The notes: generated by a model not told the origin, from the letters alone. DNA of 64,000 bases from Promerops cafer (GCA_013398275.1 VZSE01013216.1:2005917-2069916), one strand, 5' to 3'. Shown: positions 1-14,679, counted from the stretch's first letter. Made by a program: numbers and translations.

Positions 1-3000
1 CTACCCATAGCCATTATTCAAATGAAACACAAGATGCCTGGATCTACTACAGGAATAAAAGAGAGCATTTTTTAATAAAAGATGACAAAAACCTATGCCT
101 GACTTTAGAAATTAGGTTTCTAGTTTTCCTAGACATAATCAGGAGCTCACTGTAGTCAACAATCAGTTCTTCCAGTCAACCTTTCAAACAATCAGTCCCC
201 TGAATTTTTATTAGCTGTTGTTTGAGTGGTGTTCAAGGTTTGATACCTTTTGAATGTAATGAAATGATTCAGCCTGAAGTGCAAAGGCACATATATATGA
301 ATGGTGAAGTTTTCAAAAATAAAAGTTGCTAAAAAAGTATAATGTCATAATCCAACAGGCAGATAGTGACATTAAGAAATATTGAAATAAAGACTAGTGA
401 ATAGAAAGTCTGCTGATCTTTCTTTACATTTTCCAGCAGATCTGTCTCTCTCTCTTTAAATCCAGCAATCAAAGAAACATAGTGAAAATTCAAGACAAAG
501 ATTTATGCCCTCTGTAATCAACACAGGCATCCCACACCATCCTTGCAGTATGATTTAGTCATATCTGTTCCTTTATGCACCTCGTTGCCAACAGTCACTG
601 TGGATTCCATCTTGCTTGGGATTTGACAAGTCTCGTAAGTGTGGCAATACATTTTCTTTAGATAAGCTTTTTCATATTTTAAATCAACTGAGATAAGTGA
701 GATTCAATGAAACTTACAGAACACATTCAAAATGTGTGAAACTCTTCTCATGTTTTACTGTCATTCAACTTTTCCATGTCATCAGGCTACAACTGCTTCA
801 AATAGTGAAGCACTGACTACAATCAGCAGAGAATCAAATAATATATAGTGTTAGTGTCAGTACTCTTCCATTTCTGCACCAAAGTATTTTTAATAAAAGA
901 GAATAATAGACCCAAATTTTGCTCTCAGAGCTACAGCACCAAGAAACATTTACTGTTCTCTTAATGGACATCATGGTCTTCCCTTTATTTCTGTTGCTTG
1001 CACTTATCCCAGTATGGATCACATATTCTTCTACACTTCTCTTTCCTTTTCCTTCATTCCCAGTATATTTTGGGCTTCCTAATATTTCATTGCAGGCATT
1101 AATCTGCTTCTTTAAATATTAAGTTACAAGAGACAGCAAAGAGGAATGCAAGCAAAACCAATAAAATCAATATATGCAGAAGTCTTTACTACTCCTCTTA
1201 CAGCAAAACAATTGCTTTATAGGTAAACTGACATATTGATCAAGTTGCAGTAGGAGATACAAGTTCAGATTCACAACTATGAAACTGCTGATTTGAACTA
1301 ACTTACCAGTATAAGAAAGACCACACAAACTGAATACAGTTTAAGACCACCAGAGTAAATCTTACTCCAGCACACAACTAGAATGCGCACCAGAAAGATG
1401 TAGGTACAACACTACAACCTCTGTATTTTCCTACTTCACAGGGATCCCTGGAAACTATGTATGAGATAGAACATTTCATTGACTACTTACTATGCCTGTG
1501 ATGTTTAAATCCCCATAAACCAGGATTAGGAAGGGACAAAAGGTACTTTCAAGACACCTGTCATTATCTCATGCTCATCCTGAGTTAAACACAGTGAAAG
1601 ACTAGGGATTTGCAGGCAGTTTTCCATTTTTGTTTGACCTTTAGGTTTTAACAATATAAGGTTATATCAGAAGAAAGCTATGCAAAATATCATTCTCTCT
1701 GGGATTCAGCTAAGGGCTAGAACAAAAGAATAAAGAAATAAAAAATCAAAAACCTGTCACAAATTACTGATTTCCACAAGGACACAATTGCACTCCATGC
1801 CCTCAATCATATGCTGCAGGAGGTGCCTTTTTTCCCCCCTCCATAGCAAAAGGTAGTTTCTCATGGGTCACATTACTAAAATGATGCTAAAGAATCTATC
1901 AACCTTGCTCATGTTTCACTACTTCTGAATACAGAAGGCATAAGGATACTTCAAATAAAGTTTTTCATTAAAATCTACCACCTAGGAGCCTAATAATATT
2001 TTTACAGTGTTCCATCCAATTAACTCTTCATTCTAATTGAACCTTTATGTGCCACTATCAAATGAGCATGTAAAGTTATTCTTGCAATTTTTATTACTAA
2101 GGCCCGAATAATAATTGCACTGGAACCCAGTATTTCCAGTATTTTTATGTAGTCTCGATATTAATTTAAACTTTGATTTTTATGTATGGACATGCCCAGA
2201 TTCTAAATACAAACTAAATGTTATCTCTCTATGCAGGAAACACAGTAATCTATTAACTGATGCTTGCAACATGCTTACATAGATTTATGATAAAACCATT
2301 CTGCTATCATAGCAATTGCTAGCTAGCTAAGCTCCATCTATTGCTTTCAAAATTTCAAAAGCTGGTACTACATTTTAAAGAACTATTAGCAATGTCTAAA
2401 AACCAGATAAGCATTTGTAGGGTAGAAAAATCCAGTTCACACACTAAGATTTAATTATGGTATCAAATCACCAAGAGAAAACTAGGTTCCAAGATACAAG
2501 ATGATTGGTATGATTTACAGGGACTATGGGAGTCAGAAACCCTTCAGCCCTTCCTTCCTCTTGCTACCTCTCTTCCATGGCACTGCCAGCTGCTGAGCAG
2601 GGCTCAACTGTAAGCAGCTCTTAAAATGTGCATTATGGCTACAGACAACCCAGGAATACAGCTGTATTTCATGCAGTTTAATTGAAAATATCTTCACTGG
2701 GTTCGACTCGTATATTTGTGAAGAACAAGAGCAGACAAATAAGATGCTGGCTCAGAATACAAGTTCAATTATATCAGTACATTTTACAGAAAAGAGCATA
2801 GAACCAATCCAGTGATCTGGGGAGAGGAGTAAGGAAGAAGAAAAAAGTGTGGGTGCATCTTCCAGTGACTCCAACACAACCACAAGGGAGAGTCTCCTAC
2901 TCTCCCACATATGGTCAGTCTGAATGTGCTATATATAGCATAGAGACTCTCATACTAGATTCCCAAACAGAAGTTTTGCCCTTGATTTAAACAACTACAG

Positions 3001-6000
3001 GAATAATGCATTTGATAGATTTTTGATACATTGCTGGCACACATGCTTGCAGAAGCACAAAATCAGCTGACAGCAGGTATTGAGCCTTCTGTACAAAAAA
3101 GTTCAATATCTTTAGGGACTTCATCACACACTACTCCGCTTGTTGTATCCTTGCAACTCATTGTTCATTTTAGAATCCAATCACAGAACGAAGAGGCCAA
3201 AAATAAATGCAAATATCTGTAAGCAATTTGAATACACTAAATATTGGTGAGTTTACCCTAGAAGATAATAAAATATTCCCTCTTAGTTTTACTGTCATTT
3301 TGATCTTTATGTCTTCATTCTCCTATCTGCCAAACAAAGCAGAGATCATAACACCTGTCACTTGTTTTCTTAAACTAAAATAATAACCACCCCCCACCAT
3401 TAGTAAGGAGGATCAGAGGTAAGGTTTTCCAGGGAACATTATAATTTACTTTTTCAGACTACTTAAGTTTGCAACTTAAGTCAATTTAAATAAACCAAAA
3501 CTAAATTCAACAGTCTGGAAGAAACCTCTCATATTTTGGTTTACAGCTCTTTTAGAATTTGATTTACATAATTTTCCACAGAGGATGAATGATAAAAAGG
3601 AATCAACAGAATCTTTTCTATCAACTCAAATGCAACATCAAAAAAGAGCTCAGTTGCACATACACATTTGCCAAAATGAGCTCTATTTTCTTTGTATTTG
3701 CATTTGTGTTTGCATTTGTGCACATGTTAGAAGCAGACTCAAATTCTGCAGCTAGAGTCTGCTCTTTTTCTCAGCAAATTTCCTCAGGTGAAAAGGTGGG
3801 AGATGGTTGGAAGGAAGCCTGGTTCTTTTAATCTTATCTAAGCAGTCCTGAAAGGAGTTGCAGCTGAAGATAAGGGATGTCAAGCCACATGCCTTTTCTC
3901 CCTTAGAGTTTGTACTGTGTATGGGGAATGATCCCATTTCTGTAACACCAATTTTAAGCTACTGCAATTCCAGCATCTTTACAAGAGATGTTACTGATAT
4001 GCACAAATATGAAGAGAACTAGGCATAGTCATAACATTTAACCATTTAACTGTGGCAGTAAAATTAGGACTACCATCTACTGCCACTGTGATGCCATGTT
4101 TGAAAAAAAAAAAAACAAACAACAAACATGCTTTGCCTTTGAAGTGATCTTTACTTGGGCTGTCCCTGGCTAAAAGGGTTTAAGGGGAGGAGGTGAAATT
4201 TTCCTCATCTCTGAGGTGACATTTAACAGACCTGGGAAACAGACATCAGCTGTGATGGTCTACTCAGGAAGGGCTATGCCATGAATGACTTCTAAAAGCA
4301 AATAAAATAGTAATGTATTCAGTACAATTAAAGTCTCATTCTTTGACAAAGGACTTTTTCCTTCTTGACTTTATCTTCTTCTTAATAGTAACGGTTACCA
4401 ACAGAGCTGAAATGGACCAAATACCTGACACAGTGAAGACTGTAACAAAGAAACACGATACTCAAAGAATGCTACTTCGAAATCCTTGTAAACTGGAAAT
4501 TCCTCCTGCTTGCATTTGACAGAGAAACTCTGAACTATGCACAGCATGCTTCATAATATACAATGATTAGAACCAGGAGCAAGCATTTGCATCTGAAGCA
4601 ACATGACTTTTTTTCCCCTCAAATTATTTTAAAATTCTTCCACTAGAACTGCATATATTTAGAGTGGGGTAAGAAGTTCAACTCCAGGCTACAGTTCTCA
4701 AGAGGTTCTCAAGTCAAGGAGGTAAAAAGATCTAAGATCCACTGTTTTGCACCACAGCACAAGTAACAGGCAGGTTGTTTGTGTACATGGTTGCTGCTTT
4801 GTCTAGGTCAGGCTCCATGAGCATGCAGAAAAAAAAAAAAAAGTACTACTGTTTGCTAACCTTACTGCATCATCCATCATCTCCCAGTTCCCAGTTACAG
4901 CTTAGAACCATCACCCCAGGACTCAGCATCCTCTACAGGTATGTGGTAGTTGTCATATATAACTCACGGAAGCAAGTTTTGAACCATATTTTGAGCAGTT
5001 CTGTCTCACAGTGCTCCCAGCATCTCTAATGTCTACAAACCACTGTGAAATAATTAAAGATGCTCCACAAAAAAAAGTCACTAATCTGTAAATTAAACTG
5101 AGTTCACATATACACATAAAAAACTGCCTAGAACAAAAAAAATATAATGAAGATGCTTCAGGATCCTGCTCACAGGCACTAGGCCTTTGAATGTTCTCAT
5201 ATGCAGCTAGCACATATTTGAAGTTCTCAGCTCAACTCCAGAATGTAAGAAATACAAAACTAAGAAGTTTCTCAACTTTAACCAGAAGGAACATTGCTTC
5301 CCAGTTATGACACCTTCATCAGCACTACCACCTCATTCTCAAAAAGTTTTATCAGGAAAGAAAGATTTCCTGAAAGTGTGTGCAATAAATGCAGTTCATT
5401 AAAAGAAGTGGAGAAGGAGCAGACTGTTAGGCTACCTTCGGATCCAGAAAAAGACAGAAAAGATGAGCTTGTAATCTGCTCACTTTGGAAAGCTTCTTAA
5501 ACTAATTTCATTTAACTAGAATTATATTTTTACACATTCCTTTGAATTTGATCACTCTTTTCTGAAGGTATTCGCACTCTGAGATGATCCAAAACAGAAC
5601 TCATTTTAACCAGTAAAACATTACAGAATATTAATAGTCACAAACAAGAGTGTAGCAAAACTAATTTACTACTATTTGATGCTCTGTAAGTAATGTTTTC
5701 ATTTCCCTGTCCATCAGGTGAAGATACAGTTAACATAAGGAAATGCAGTATAGCCTTAGACATTTATTGTGCATGCAGTATCCAAAGCTCAGTAAAAAAT
5801 ACCTTTGTGAAGAGAGTGTAGAAAGCTATTGTTCAAAAGTCCACTTTATTTTCCACAGTACAGAAAAACGGAAGATTTTCAAGAGGTTTTCAGAAAAGAA
5901 GGCTGAAGGTCTGTCACATTACTATAATGCTAAAAAGGTCTAAGTTCTTATAAAAAGGAAAAGTACACGCAAAGGGCAGCAATACACTAAGCAGCCTAGG

Positions 6001-7400
6001 TTACCTAACAAGCTCTCTCCGCCATTGCAATAGGCGACGCTATTCATACAAGAGATCTTTTCTGTGTCTCCCTTTTTCTCTACTTCAAGGACACCTCTGG
6101 TAGCCCACACCACATTACAGGCCAGGTAGGAGGATAAATCAGCTATTCCCATCCTGATATTTCTAATCCATAGGTAACGCACAACACCCAAACAGACCAT
6201 TCAAAAGAAAAAGAAAACTATAAAAACACCTACCATATTACACGTTTTGGTTTCTTTTTGAACCAAAGTGGCCACAGGGATAGCACCGTTACTCCTACAT
6301 GACATCAGTTTCCTGAAGTTCTTAAAAAAGCTGTTAGCTGTAGCACTGATACTAATAGCTTTGCTCTATCAGTCATCTCTCAGCCAACCTGTGCAGTCAG
6401 CAATAACCACATAACCTTCAAACGTGAATCAAGGCTGACACCCCGTGGACATATCTTATAACTGATTTTTTTTTCCCCCAACCTGATTTTTTAAAAGAAC
6501 TGAGATTCCACACTGAGATTCTACTCCAGACCTTCTGAAAAACATTTTAAAATATTCAGTTGTTCAATAACATACATAAGACAAAAATAAATCATCTGAA
6601 AACTCACATTATGTATAAAATTACTTGTTTTCTTAAGAAACTCTAACAAGTCAGATATTTTGTAGCATTACACACAAGCATTTAACAAGTTAAGAATCCT
6701 GCAAGCTTTAAAAAATTTAGAGAATCTACTCTGACCTCTCTAATCGTTACAGTTAATATAATACCAGAAGCAGAGTAGAAAGATGTTCTGATATTAAAGC
6801 TTTGTGGTAGGTAAACTACTTCAGAAATGGACATCTATTTTCTGTATTTCCACATAATGCTTTTTACAAGCATTACAAACTGTAAGTATGGTATTAGATT
6901 CAAGAAGTAGTGATTAGTTAGAACCAACAGTATTAATACACACTTCTAACCACTGAATTTCAATCTAACACCAAGGGAAGTAATTTTTTGTGGAAGTAGA
7001 ACACACAACACATGTAAAATGACCCCCATACTTTAAAAAAAAAATTCAATTTCTATGTCTCTTGCTTCATTTATTTCAAAAGCATCAATGCTATCACAGA
7101 CAAGTCGATTTTGATTGGGGGAGTATCATTAAATCTAACAGAGAGATAGGTAAGCTACGTACATGTTTGCAAAATACTGCATAACAGAAAAGTTTACATT
7201 TTTCTCCCTCAAAGACATCAGCTATTATGATTTTGTCCATGCGTGGTTCCTAAAGGAACTAATACTTGTCTTCACTACAAGAACATGTTACAGTGCACTG
7301 AATGTGTCACACAGCTTTTGTGAATACTTAAGCATTTAAAAACTACAGCCTCCTTCCCTCAGCTTCACACTGCGGACTGTATTCCCCTCACTCCTGCAGA
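1..7400. other. Left flank without recognisable genes
   Basis: AT-rich DNA with many short chance open frames on both strands, none longer than about 86 codons and none resembling a known domain. I looked for LDL-receptor class A or EGF repeats on the minus strand, because LRP2 lies on this side of BBS5 in mammals, and found none. Homopolymer A runs occur near 4100 and 4828. The stretch is either intergenic or the intron of a gene whose exons lie outside the window; the sequence does not decide which. Confidence 0.6.
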
Positions 7401-7609
7401 GTATTTTATGGCTATCTCAGATGCTTAAGCAACCTTGTAAGTCAACTGCAGTAGGAACCAAGTCTGTACTTCAGAAAGCCGCTAGCCATTTATTATCTCC
7501 ACTCCTGAGAAAACATTCCCCTCGGGTTAAATGGACTTCAGCCTTCCAAGTTCAGGAGGCCTTTACAGTAGCTGCCGATAAGAGCCAAGCCGGTTGCACT
7601 AGGGACAGG

Positions 7610-7860
7610 AGCTGCTTGGTTGTACGCAGCGGCGCTGCAGCAGTTTCAGCTCTGTGCCCCAGATTAGCGGCAATCAAACGTTGCCTCTGCAAAGCCGCAG
7701 GCGCCGACCCCCGTCAGCACGGAGCCGGCAAGGCAAGGCCGACACAGCCCGTGCGTCCCCACCTCGGGCGCGCCTGCGCGCTTCGCTTGGCAGCTCTACC
7801 GCAATTCGGCTTCCACCAAGCGTCATTTCATCACCCACGTATCTTAAAGCGCCTTCTTAA
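7610..7860. promoter_or_regulatory. Orphan CpG island, candidate promoter
   Basis: A sharp GC-rich, CpG-dense block in otherwise AT-rich DNA. I count about 25 CpG dinucleotides in 250 bp, roughly the number expected without CpG depletion, so the block is probably unmethylated in the germ line. It contains stretches such as GGGCGCGCCTGCGCGC near 7768. No start codon followed by a signal peptide or known domain is visible on either strand. By mammalian gene order it could be the promoter of LRP2 firing to the left on the minus strand, with a non-coding or unrecognised first exon, but that is inference only. A lncRNA or enhancer-type promoter is the alternative. Confidence 0.5.
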
Positions 7861-8183
7861 CCACCTTCTGCCAAAAAGCAAAAATCAGCAGGCTTGGTGC
7901 TGCACATATTTAAGTATAAAGATGATTAAACACTGCCTACTCCTGTCAATTGTATCTGTGCAATGACATTCAATAATAATTGCATATCTTTAAGCTCTTA
8001 ACTCACCAAACCATACTACAGACGCCAACAGCTAATGTGTGCCTACACATAAAAACCTATCTATCAACTGTGCTACAGGTGCACCAAATGGAAAGAGCTG
8101 TTTGAGCACCGTAAAAATTAATAGAGTGCCTCCTAACACAACTCCATAAAAATGCCGTTTACATCCTACAAGTTTTCATTTAG

Positions 8184-8573
8184 AAATCATGCAATAGTTT
8201 GCATTGGAAGGGACATTTGAAAGTCCCCTAGTCCAACCCCCCTGCAGTGCACAGGGATACCTTCAACTGGACCAGGTTGTTCAAAGCTCCATCCAACATC
8301 CATTAAATGTTTCCAGGCATGATACATCTCCCACCTCTCTGAACAACCTGGTCCAGTGTTTTATCATCCTCATTGCAAAGAATATCTTCCTTATACCTAA
8401 TCTTCCCTCTTTTAGTCTAAAACCATTACCCCTTGTCCCATTCCAACAGGCACTGCTAAAAAGTCTATGCCCATCTTTCTCATAGGTCCTCTTCAAGTAC
8501 TGAAAGGCCACCATGAGGTCTCCCTTGAGCCTGCTCTTCTCCAGACTGAACAACCCCAACTCTCTCAGCCTTT
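8184..8573 (-). mobile_element. CR1 non-LTR retrotransposon fragment, 5'-truncated
   Basis: Read on the minus strand, this is the 3' part of an avian CR1 LINE. Familiar landmarks are the segment encoding the end of the reverse transcriptase ORF (AFQYLKRTYEKDGHRLF-like, about 8510-8460), the block opposite AACCTGGTCCAGT at 8344, and the terminal block opposite TAGTCCAACCCCCCTGCAGTG at 8229. The copy is about 390 bp, whereas full-length CR1 is about 4.5 kb, so it is a typical dead 5'-truncated insertion. It carries stop codons and substitutions. A short minus-strand open frame (8281-8559) is the remnant of its coding region. Confidence 0.93.
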
Positions 8574-11500
8574 AAACATATGCTTACACATACCTTTTTT
8601 AAAACCTCTGAATGAGGTAGAGGTTTACTAGTTTATGAGCATGAAGACCTACCCCTGCCTCCACTAGCACAGCATTTCATCACAAGCAAATGCTGCGTAA
8701 TAGGGCTGATGTTTCACTGGGGGTTCTCCGAGGGGTTTCTGAAGAGCTGTAGACACCCACTGACATTGAGATGCCTACCAGCATTCATGATGACCTGTAA
8801 ATAATGGCACCAATTCTGTCAGGAGCAGCACACCAGCTGTATCCGCAGGTCACAGGGAACAGGGAGTCCCAAATGGGACAGCAGAGCTGGGCTTCTCATC
8901 CCATTGCCCACAGCAAGGGAGATGGGCTAGGAGCAGCCCCTAGCCCAGGATATCAGGTACCAATATGGGACAGGACAGTATGGGACACCAGCATACAAGG
9001 CTGTAGTAGAACCAGTGACCCACCTGCCACTGCACCATGGGCAAGGCTGATGGCCTCAGGCTGAGCTGAATGGAGCCCTCAGGTGCCAGGGGTATGGGTG
9101 GGGGTGTCAGCTGAGGCTGGTCAGGATCATTAAAGGCTCTGAGAGCTAGTTTACAAGCACAATTACTGCTCTGAGCTCAGAGGCTAATGTGTATTACAAA
9201 CAGCTTAAAAATAGGTCAAAAGATCAAATTCTAACATTTATGCAAGTTTAGAATTATACTGACAACAGTGGTTGTAAGATAAATGTGTACCTCTTTACAA
9301 TACTATAAATAATCACCTCTCTGAAAGACAAAATCTATTCACAGCATGAAAAGGACCACAACCTTAGAACTGTATAGAAAATGACTTTTTCTACCAAATC
9401 TATGTCATTTGCTAATATGGTGTACTACATACAGCAACATGCTTTAACTAGCTGATTATATTTCCAGCAGAGTTATTCCACTTAAAATTATTGGAAAATA
9501 TCTTCTCAAAGTGTGCTAGGTGAGATTAATGCATCTGCTATTTATTGCACCTTCCTTAAAAATATATGAGCTTCCACTCCTTAAAAATGTAATTACTGTA
9601 TTTTATAAAGAGTTTTGTATTGCTAATTACAGTTATCAACATGAAAATCAGGCAGGTGGAAGAAAATAATTATGCAAAGTGTACCGTACAATAAGAAGTA
9701 ACTGGCGTGTAACAGCAAATTCAAAATAATTACTTGTCAAATACATTTTCATTAGCACCAATGTAGCAAATCAAAATAAATCTTTAAGAAATAATTAATT
9801 TTAAAAGTATTCTTGATCTAGTTAAATGTTCTTGTTTGTACCATCAAATGTTAAGTCAAATATTCAGTATGTTAAAATTGTAGCTGTACTATTTTATTAG
9901 CATGCTTTCGTTCTCTGGGTAGGCTAAATGCTTCAAACACTTTTGAAAATAACTTGCTTAGGTATAGATATGCTTACATACTTAGGCTGTAAGATGGAAA
10001 ATACCTCTTGGTGAGGGAAACTGAAAATGAAAGGAGAATTATTAGAAAGAAAGTAGAAATAAACAAATACCTTAAAAACAAACCAAAAGCTTTGATATTG
10101 ATTGATACTGCGTGCAGATTATGAGTATTTAATTACCACTAAAATGCTCAGAGTGAGTTTTTGGCTATACTGTCTCTAGATAAAATAGGATAAAATAGGA
10201 AAGTACTGAAGACAGCCTCCTCCCTTTTATGCCTTGTTAGAGTCTTTTTCTTGCTGCACCTCCTGAAACACATTGCAGAAGAGCAGTATTAAAAGAGAGG
10301 AAAATGGAAAGCATTCATACCAACTGCAAAAGAAAAAGACATGTCTACTTCTCCAGTCTCAAAGAATCATCAAAATCTGTTGGGAACTATACAAAGAACA
10401 AGACTCTGCCATCAAAGCCTTTGCTTACAGCATTTTCTGTGACAGTGGGTTCAGAGGAAAACAGCTGGTTTACTTTGATCAGCTCTTTCAGACTACATGC
10501 TCAAGATTTGTTCCAAAAAGCAAAGACAAAATTCTGATCTTGCTGGAATCAGAAGTTCTGCAACTGCCTTCATGTACACCAAGACTTGATTACTGTTTTT
10601 TATAAGGCTGTACCATTAGATGATTATTTTTCATATAGAACAACCAGGTGAAGTTGCAGAACATAACTCCAAATTTAAAAAAAATTTAAACTGTAGCCTC
10701 AAGAGTCGACAAACAGAAGTCAATTTGTCAGGACTTAACCATGCTTAACTGACTGCTCAGTTGAATCCTAGGCTGTCAAATTCACTACAACACATTTGTA
10801 GTCAAAAGGTGAAATACGGGTTTTTATTTTATCTTTCTTAAGATACAATCCTTGGTAAAGTTCTGATTTTTTAAAATTTTCTTGTTCAATTACTTCAAGT
10901 ATTTGAACTTTTGAACTGTTTTTCCCAAAATTTGCATATGTGACACAACTTACAGGACTGTGAACCACATTCTTTATAACACTGCTCTTTAACATCAGGA
11001 TTCAAAGTATTGTAAATTATGTGCTTTCATTATTTTACAAGTTCAGGTAGGTTTTTGTTTCTTCTGGGCACTTTGGTCATGTACTGACATGTATAATATA
11101 ATGAAATAAATACTCCTGAAATACCATTACACCATGATGCAGTCAGGTTAAATGGTCAAGACTATCTTGAGGCCATGAAACACCAGAAGCAGTCTGTGTG
11201 AAGTGTGCGTATTTTTAACAGGTCATAGCAGACTTGGTATGTGAATTAATCACACTGAGGTAGCAAAAAAATGCAAACATATTTCAGGAACATCATGTGA
11301 AGCTCTTTGGGACCAAAAAAATTACCATCAGAGCAGAGGAAAATCAAAGGCATGATCTGTCTGCTCCCCGGGGTTTCAGTATTCCTTTAGCATATGGAAA
11401 TATTCAGACGGTATTTTGCCAGCTATGCTGGCTCGTGATTACTCCATACCCAGCGATGTTGCAGGCCTGTAGGTCAGGACTCTATCACATCCTAGTGACA

Positions 11501-14380
11501 TGATATCATGCTAGAAGACATTAGTTACTCTTAAGAGGAATTACTCAAGGCTTCTCAATAATGTACTGGATTTTGTTAAACAGTGGATGAAGGAGTCACA
11601 GTTGAGCCAGATCAGGCTCAAGAGGAGGTAAAGGAGGTACTCACAGACAGAAGGGGGGGACAGACAAAGAAGAGAGCTCTGGGAAAGAAGTTTGGAACTG
11701 TCAGGCTTGCTGCTACTTCTGCCCATTCGGAAGCAATAGCAAGGGCTGTTGCTGACACAAGAGGTCATGCTACACCACAGCAAGTGGCATCTAAGCCCCA
11801 GTTCTTCATTCAGTGTTCCTTCAAAGCACCCTTGCAACCTCATGTAGCTCGGAAGCTGTCACCACCTATGCAATGATAATGCCACAAACAAAGGGATATA
11901 AATATCACCTTTTTTTCCCTTTCCTAAAAGTGCTTAAACACACTCACTTGCTAAAAGATCTTGCAGATCTTTCTTCATGATGCCTTTCCTCATGGTTCTA
12001 AAATGATAAGGAATTCCCTTTGATTGAGTATAACCCATTTAGATGTGATTTTATATAGCTTTCATATACCCCTCTATTCTTTGAAAAAAAGTATTAGACC
12101 TCATTACAAAGATTTGAAATACTGAGATCAGACAGCTGAGAACTCTTGGATTTTAAACAGTGATGGAAAAAATCCAGAGATCTGAATATGCAGCTATATC
12201 TGTGATCTCAGCTTCAGTTAGTGCAATCATAACATAGCCTTATATTCATGTCAGTCTTTCACTCCTGCAAAGATTACCAGACTTAATGTTGGAAGCATAT
12301 ATGAGGTAAGATAGCTGGGCCCAACTTAGTCAACTAAGTACAAAAGTCTGTAGTGTCATCTCTAGAGATGATACTTAAATACGTTTGAAGATATTTAAGT
12401 ATCTTAAAAGATACTTAAATATGTTTGAATATGAGTGGAATGGAAATGCAATTAATTGTTTGCCGAAGCATCCGATGTCTAGATTCCTCAAGAAAAAAAA
12501 TAACACTTTTTCACTCCTTTAAAAAAAATTAAATTACAGCAATAAATTTATAACACTTAAATGACAGCATGAATGTTCCTTAGCATAAGTTTTAAGGCAT
12601 TTATTTTATTATAAAAATACATACAGAATAATGCCATTAAAATATTAAATAAGCACTTAGTAAAGTTTGTGGTAAATGAGGCAAGAAGTCTTGCCGTTAA
12701 TTTTTATTTTTAAGAATTATCTCAGATATATCAGGGCATACATACTTTACATTGGTATCACTCAGGTTTTGATAAGCTGTCACTATAAGAATAGTGCAAG
12801 TATTGAGAACTTTTCAAGTTCAGAAGACTGCAAGTCTAGAAGTGTACTGTGTTATGTCACACAGCTGGAATTCTGGATGGAATAATACCATGCAAACAGG
12901 TATAAAATGTGGAGGCCTCACTAAGCTTTTAAAGTTGCACCTGGCCAAGATAAAAAGAGAAAAATTTGTCCTGAAGGTAAACATTATTCACCAATTAAAG
13001 AAAATAGCCTGACCCAGGAATTTGCTACTAAACATGCAAGCAGAATAGTTACTTAATTAATAAAATATTTGCCAGCTATGTTTTGAGGTAGGAATTAGCA
13101 GTGAAAATGAAAGAATGACAATGTTTTGCTTATGGGAGGTATACAATCCCAACCATAAATAACATGTTTTTTTCTTGCTAAAATTAGAATTTTTTCTCAG
13201 TAAGATTTAGGGGCTATGGGAGATTTATTATACCTATTTCAGTTAAACACCATATCATTTGTGTTCCTAAATGGGAAGATATTGCCTTTTCATTCCTTGC
13301 CTTAATCAAAATCTGAATATGACAGTCTAAGCACAGAAGAATCAAAGTGGCTGGAGAGAAATAAACATAAATTCTTTCCAGCCCTGAAAGAAGATTCTTT
13401 CTTAGCTGTAATTGTGGCACAAATAGCTGTAGCTGAGTTGGTTTCAGCTTAGGTAAGGATAAGCAGCCATATGTAGAGTTGCATTCAGCCATCCCAGTTC
13501 ACCAATTTTGGACTAATTACCAGCAAATACAGAAAAGAGAAAACGGGGTCAGAACCATAGCAAATGGCTCCAGCATCCAGCTGCATTGTCCTACCAGTCT
13601 CTCACGTATCTAAACCGGAGTCAAAGCTGCATTCTTTCCCCACAATCTCCTCAGCTGCCTTGGCTGTGCCTGTGATAAGTGGGTTGAGCTGGTGGACACT
13701 GAAGATGGAAAGGACAGCAGTTAGGATTTGGTCCTCTTTGTGCACCTGTTGGTGGAAAATTATGAATCCCCAGTAAAAGAAAAAAGGTATTTCTGTGAAA
13801 AAAGCTACTTGTTTAATAAGTGAATTTGGAACACAAAGTTTTCTGAGGATCTTTGAAGAATTAGGTGACAAGCTGCAATCACTGGTGAAAGAGATAGCCT
13901 TCAGGATCCTTAGCCACCCAATTTAGATTTTGAAGGCATCATACTATGTGTCAGTCATTGCTCTCTATTACAGTCTTTAAAAGGAGATGTGTGACAAACA
14001 AACATGCAGAAACCAAAACTGGTTTTCAGACTGGCCTGCCTTTTTTGACCACCTCATGCTGGACAGTTTCACCAGGAACTGAAAGTTCAGTTGTCCACGT
14101 TCATGGGACAGTAAATTTCTTTTTAGTTCAGTAGTTAACAGTAATCCCTCATTATGAGGAGATCCTTTTAGGTTTGAAAGGGATCCTACAGGCATCAACT
14201 GCTAAGATGATGTTGACAACATGATGCCCATTACAAAAAGCTTTACATTACATTAGTCAAGCATTAGAGATGTGCAAACGTATGAGGGTAAAGTGTGTGT
14301 AGTAGTGATGGGAGAAGAGAGTGAACACAACTGGGCTGGTGTGTAGGGAAGTGTGTTGGGGCTCCATTCACGTCCCAGTT
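8574..14380. other. Gene-free stretch upstream of the collagen gene
   Basis: No recognisable exon on either strand. A moderately GC-rich patch at about 8800-9120 contains an 86-codon open frame with no domain resemblance. Around 12370-12432 there is a cluster of short direct and inverted repeats. The rest is AT-rich non-coding sequence, presumably the upstream regulatory region of the collagen gene. Confidence 0.55.
12370..12432. repeat. Short direct and inverted repeat cluster
   Basis: GATACTTAAATACGTTTGAA at 12370-12389 recurs with two changes at 12410-12432. Between them the reverse complement ATTTAAGTATC (12393-12403) can pair with either copy. It looks like a local duplication rather than a mobile element. 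Confidence 0.6.
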
Positions 14381-14449
14381 ACTGATGAGGATTTTCCTGC
14401 GTAAACGGCTGTGGGGGCTAAACCTAGAATGCATACGCATAGCCTCGGG

Positions 14450-14679
14450 GGGAGGAGAGCAGCGGGTGGGTGTGGAGGAGGGGGAGCCAGCATTGCTATT
14501 TGTCTTTCTCCTTTCTGCTGGCCCCTCCGGACATATGACACCGATTCTCACAGGAGCTTGTGCCGCCCGGCTTCTCCCTCCCTCACAGAGCACCCATCAC
14601 AGGGAGGGAAACGCAGCTGCCAGCGAGCCCAGAGCAGCATCCTGCATCTCTGCACAGACTTTTGCTTAGGAGCATTGAG
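14450..14679 (+). promoter_or_regulatory. COL28A1-like: Putative promoter and 5' non-coding exon of the collagen XXVIII gene
   Basis: A GC-rich block ends in a good donor (GCATTGAG|GTAAGG, donor at 14680). It is followed 960 bp later by the acceptor of the first coding exon (ATTATTTAG|GAAACA, 15640). Joining the two would give a 5' untranslated leader directly before the ATG at 15651. The exact transcription start cannot be read; the left edge given is approximate. Chance open frames cross this block but none continues into the gene. Confidence 0.5.

Noticed and set aside
7421..7966. 181-codon open frame over the CpG island
   Set aside because: GC-rich composition lengthens chance frames; the product has no domain, no signal peptide and no splice support.
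8804..9064. 86-codon open frame in a GC-rich patch
   Set aside because: No domain resemblance, low-complexity composition, no splice or promoter context.
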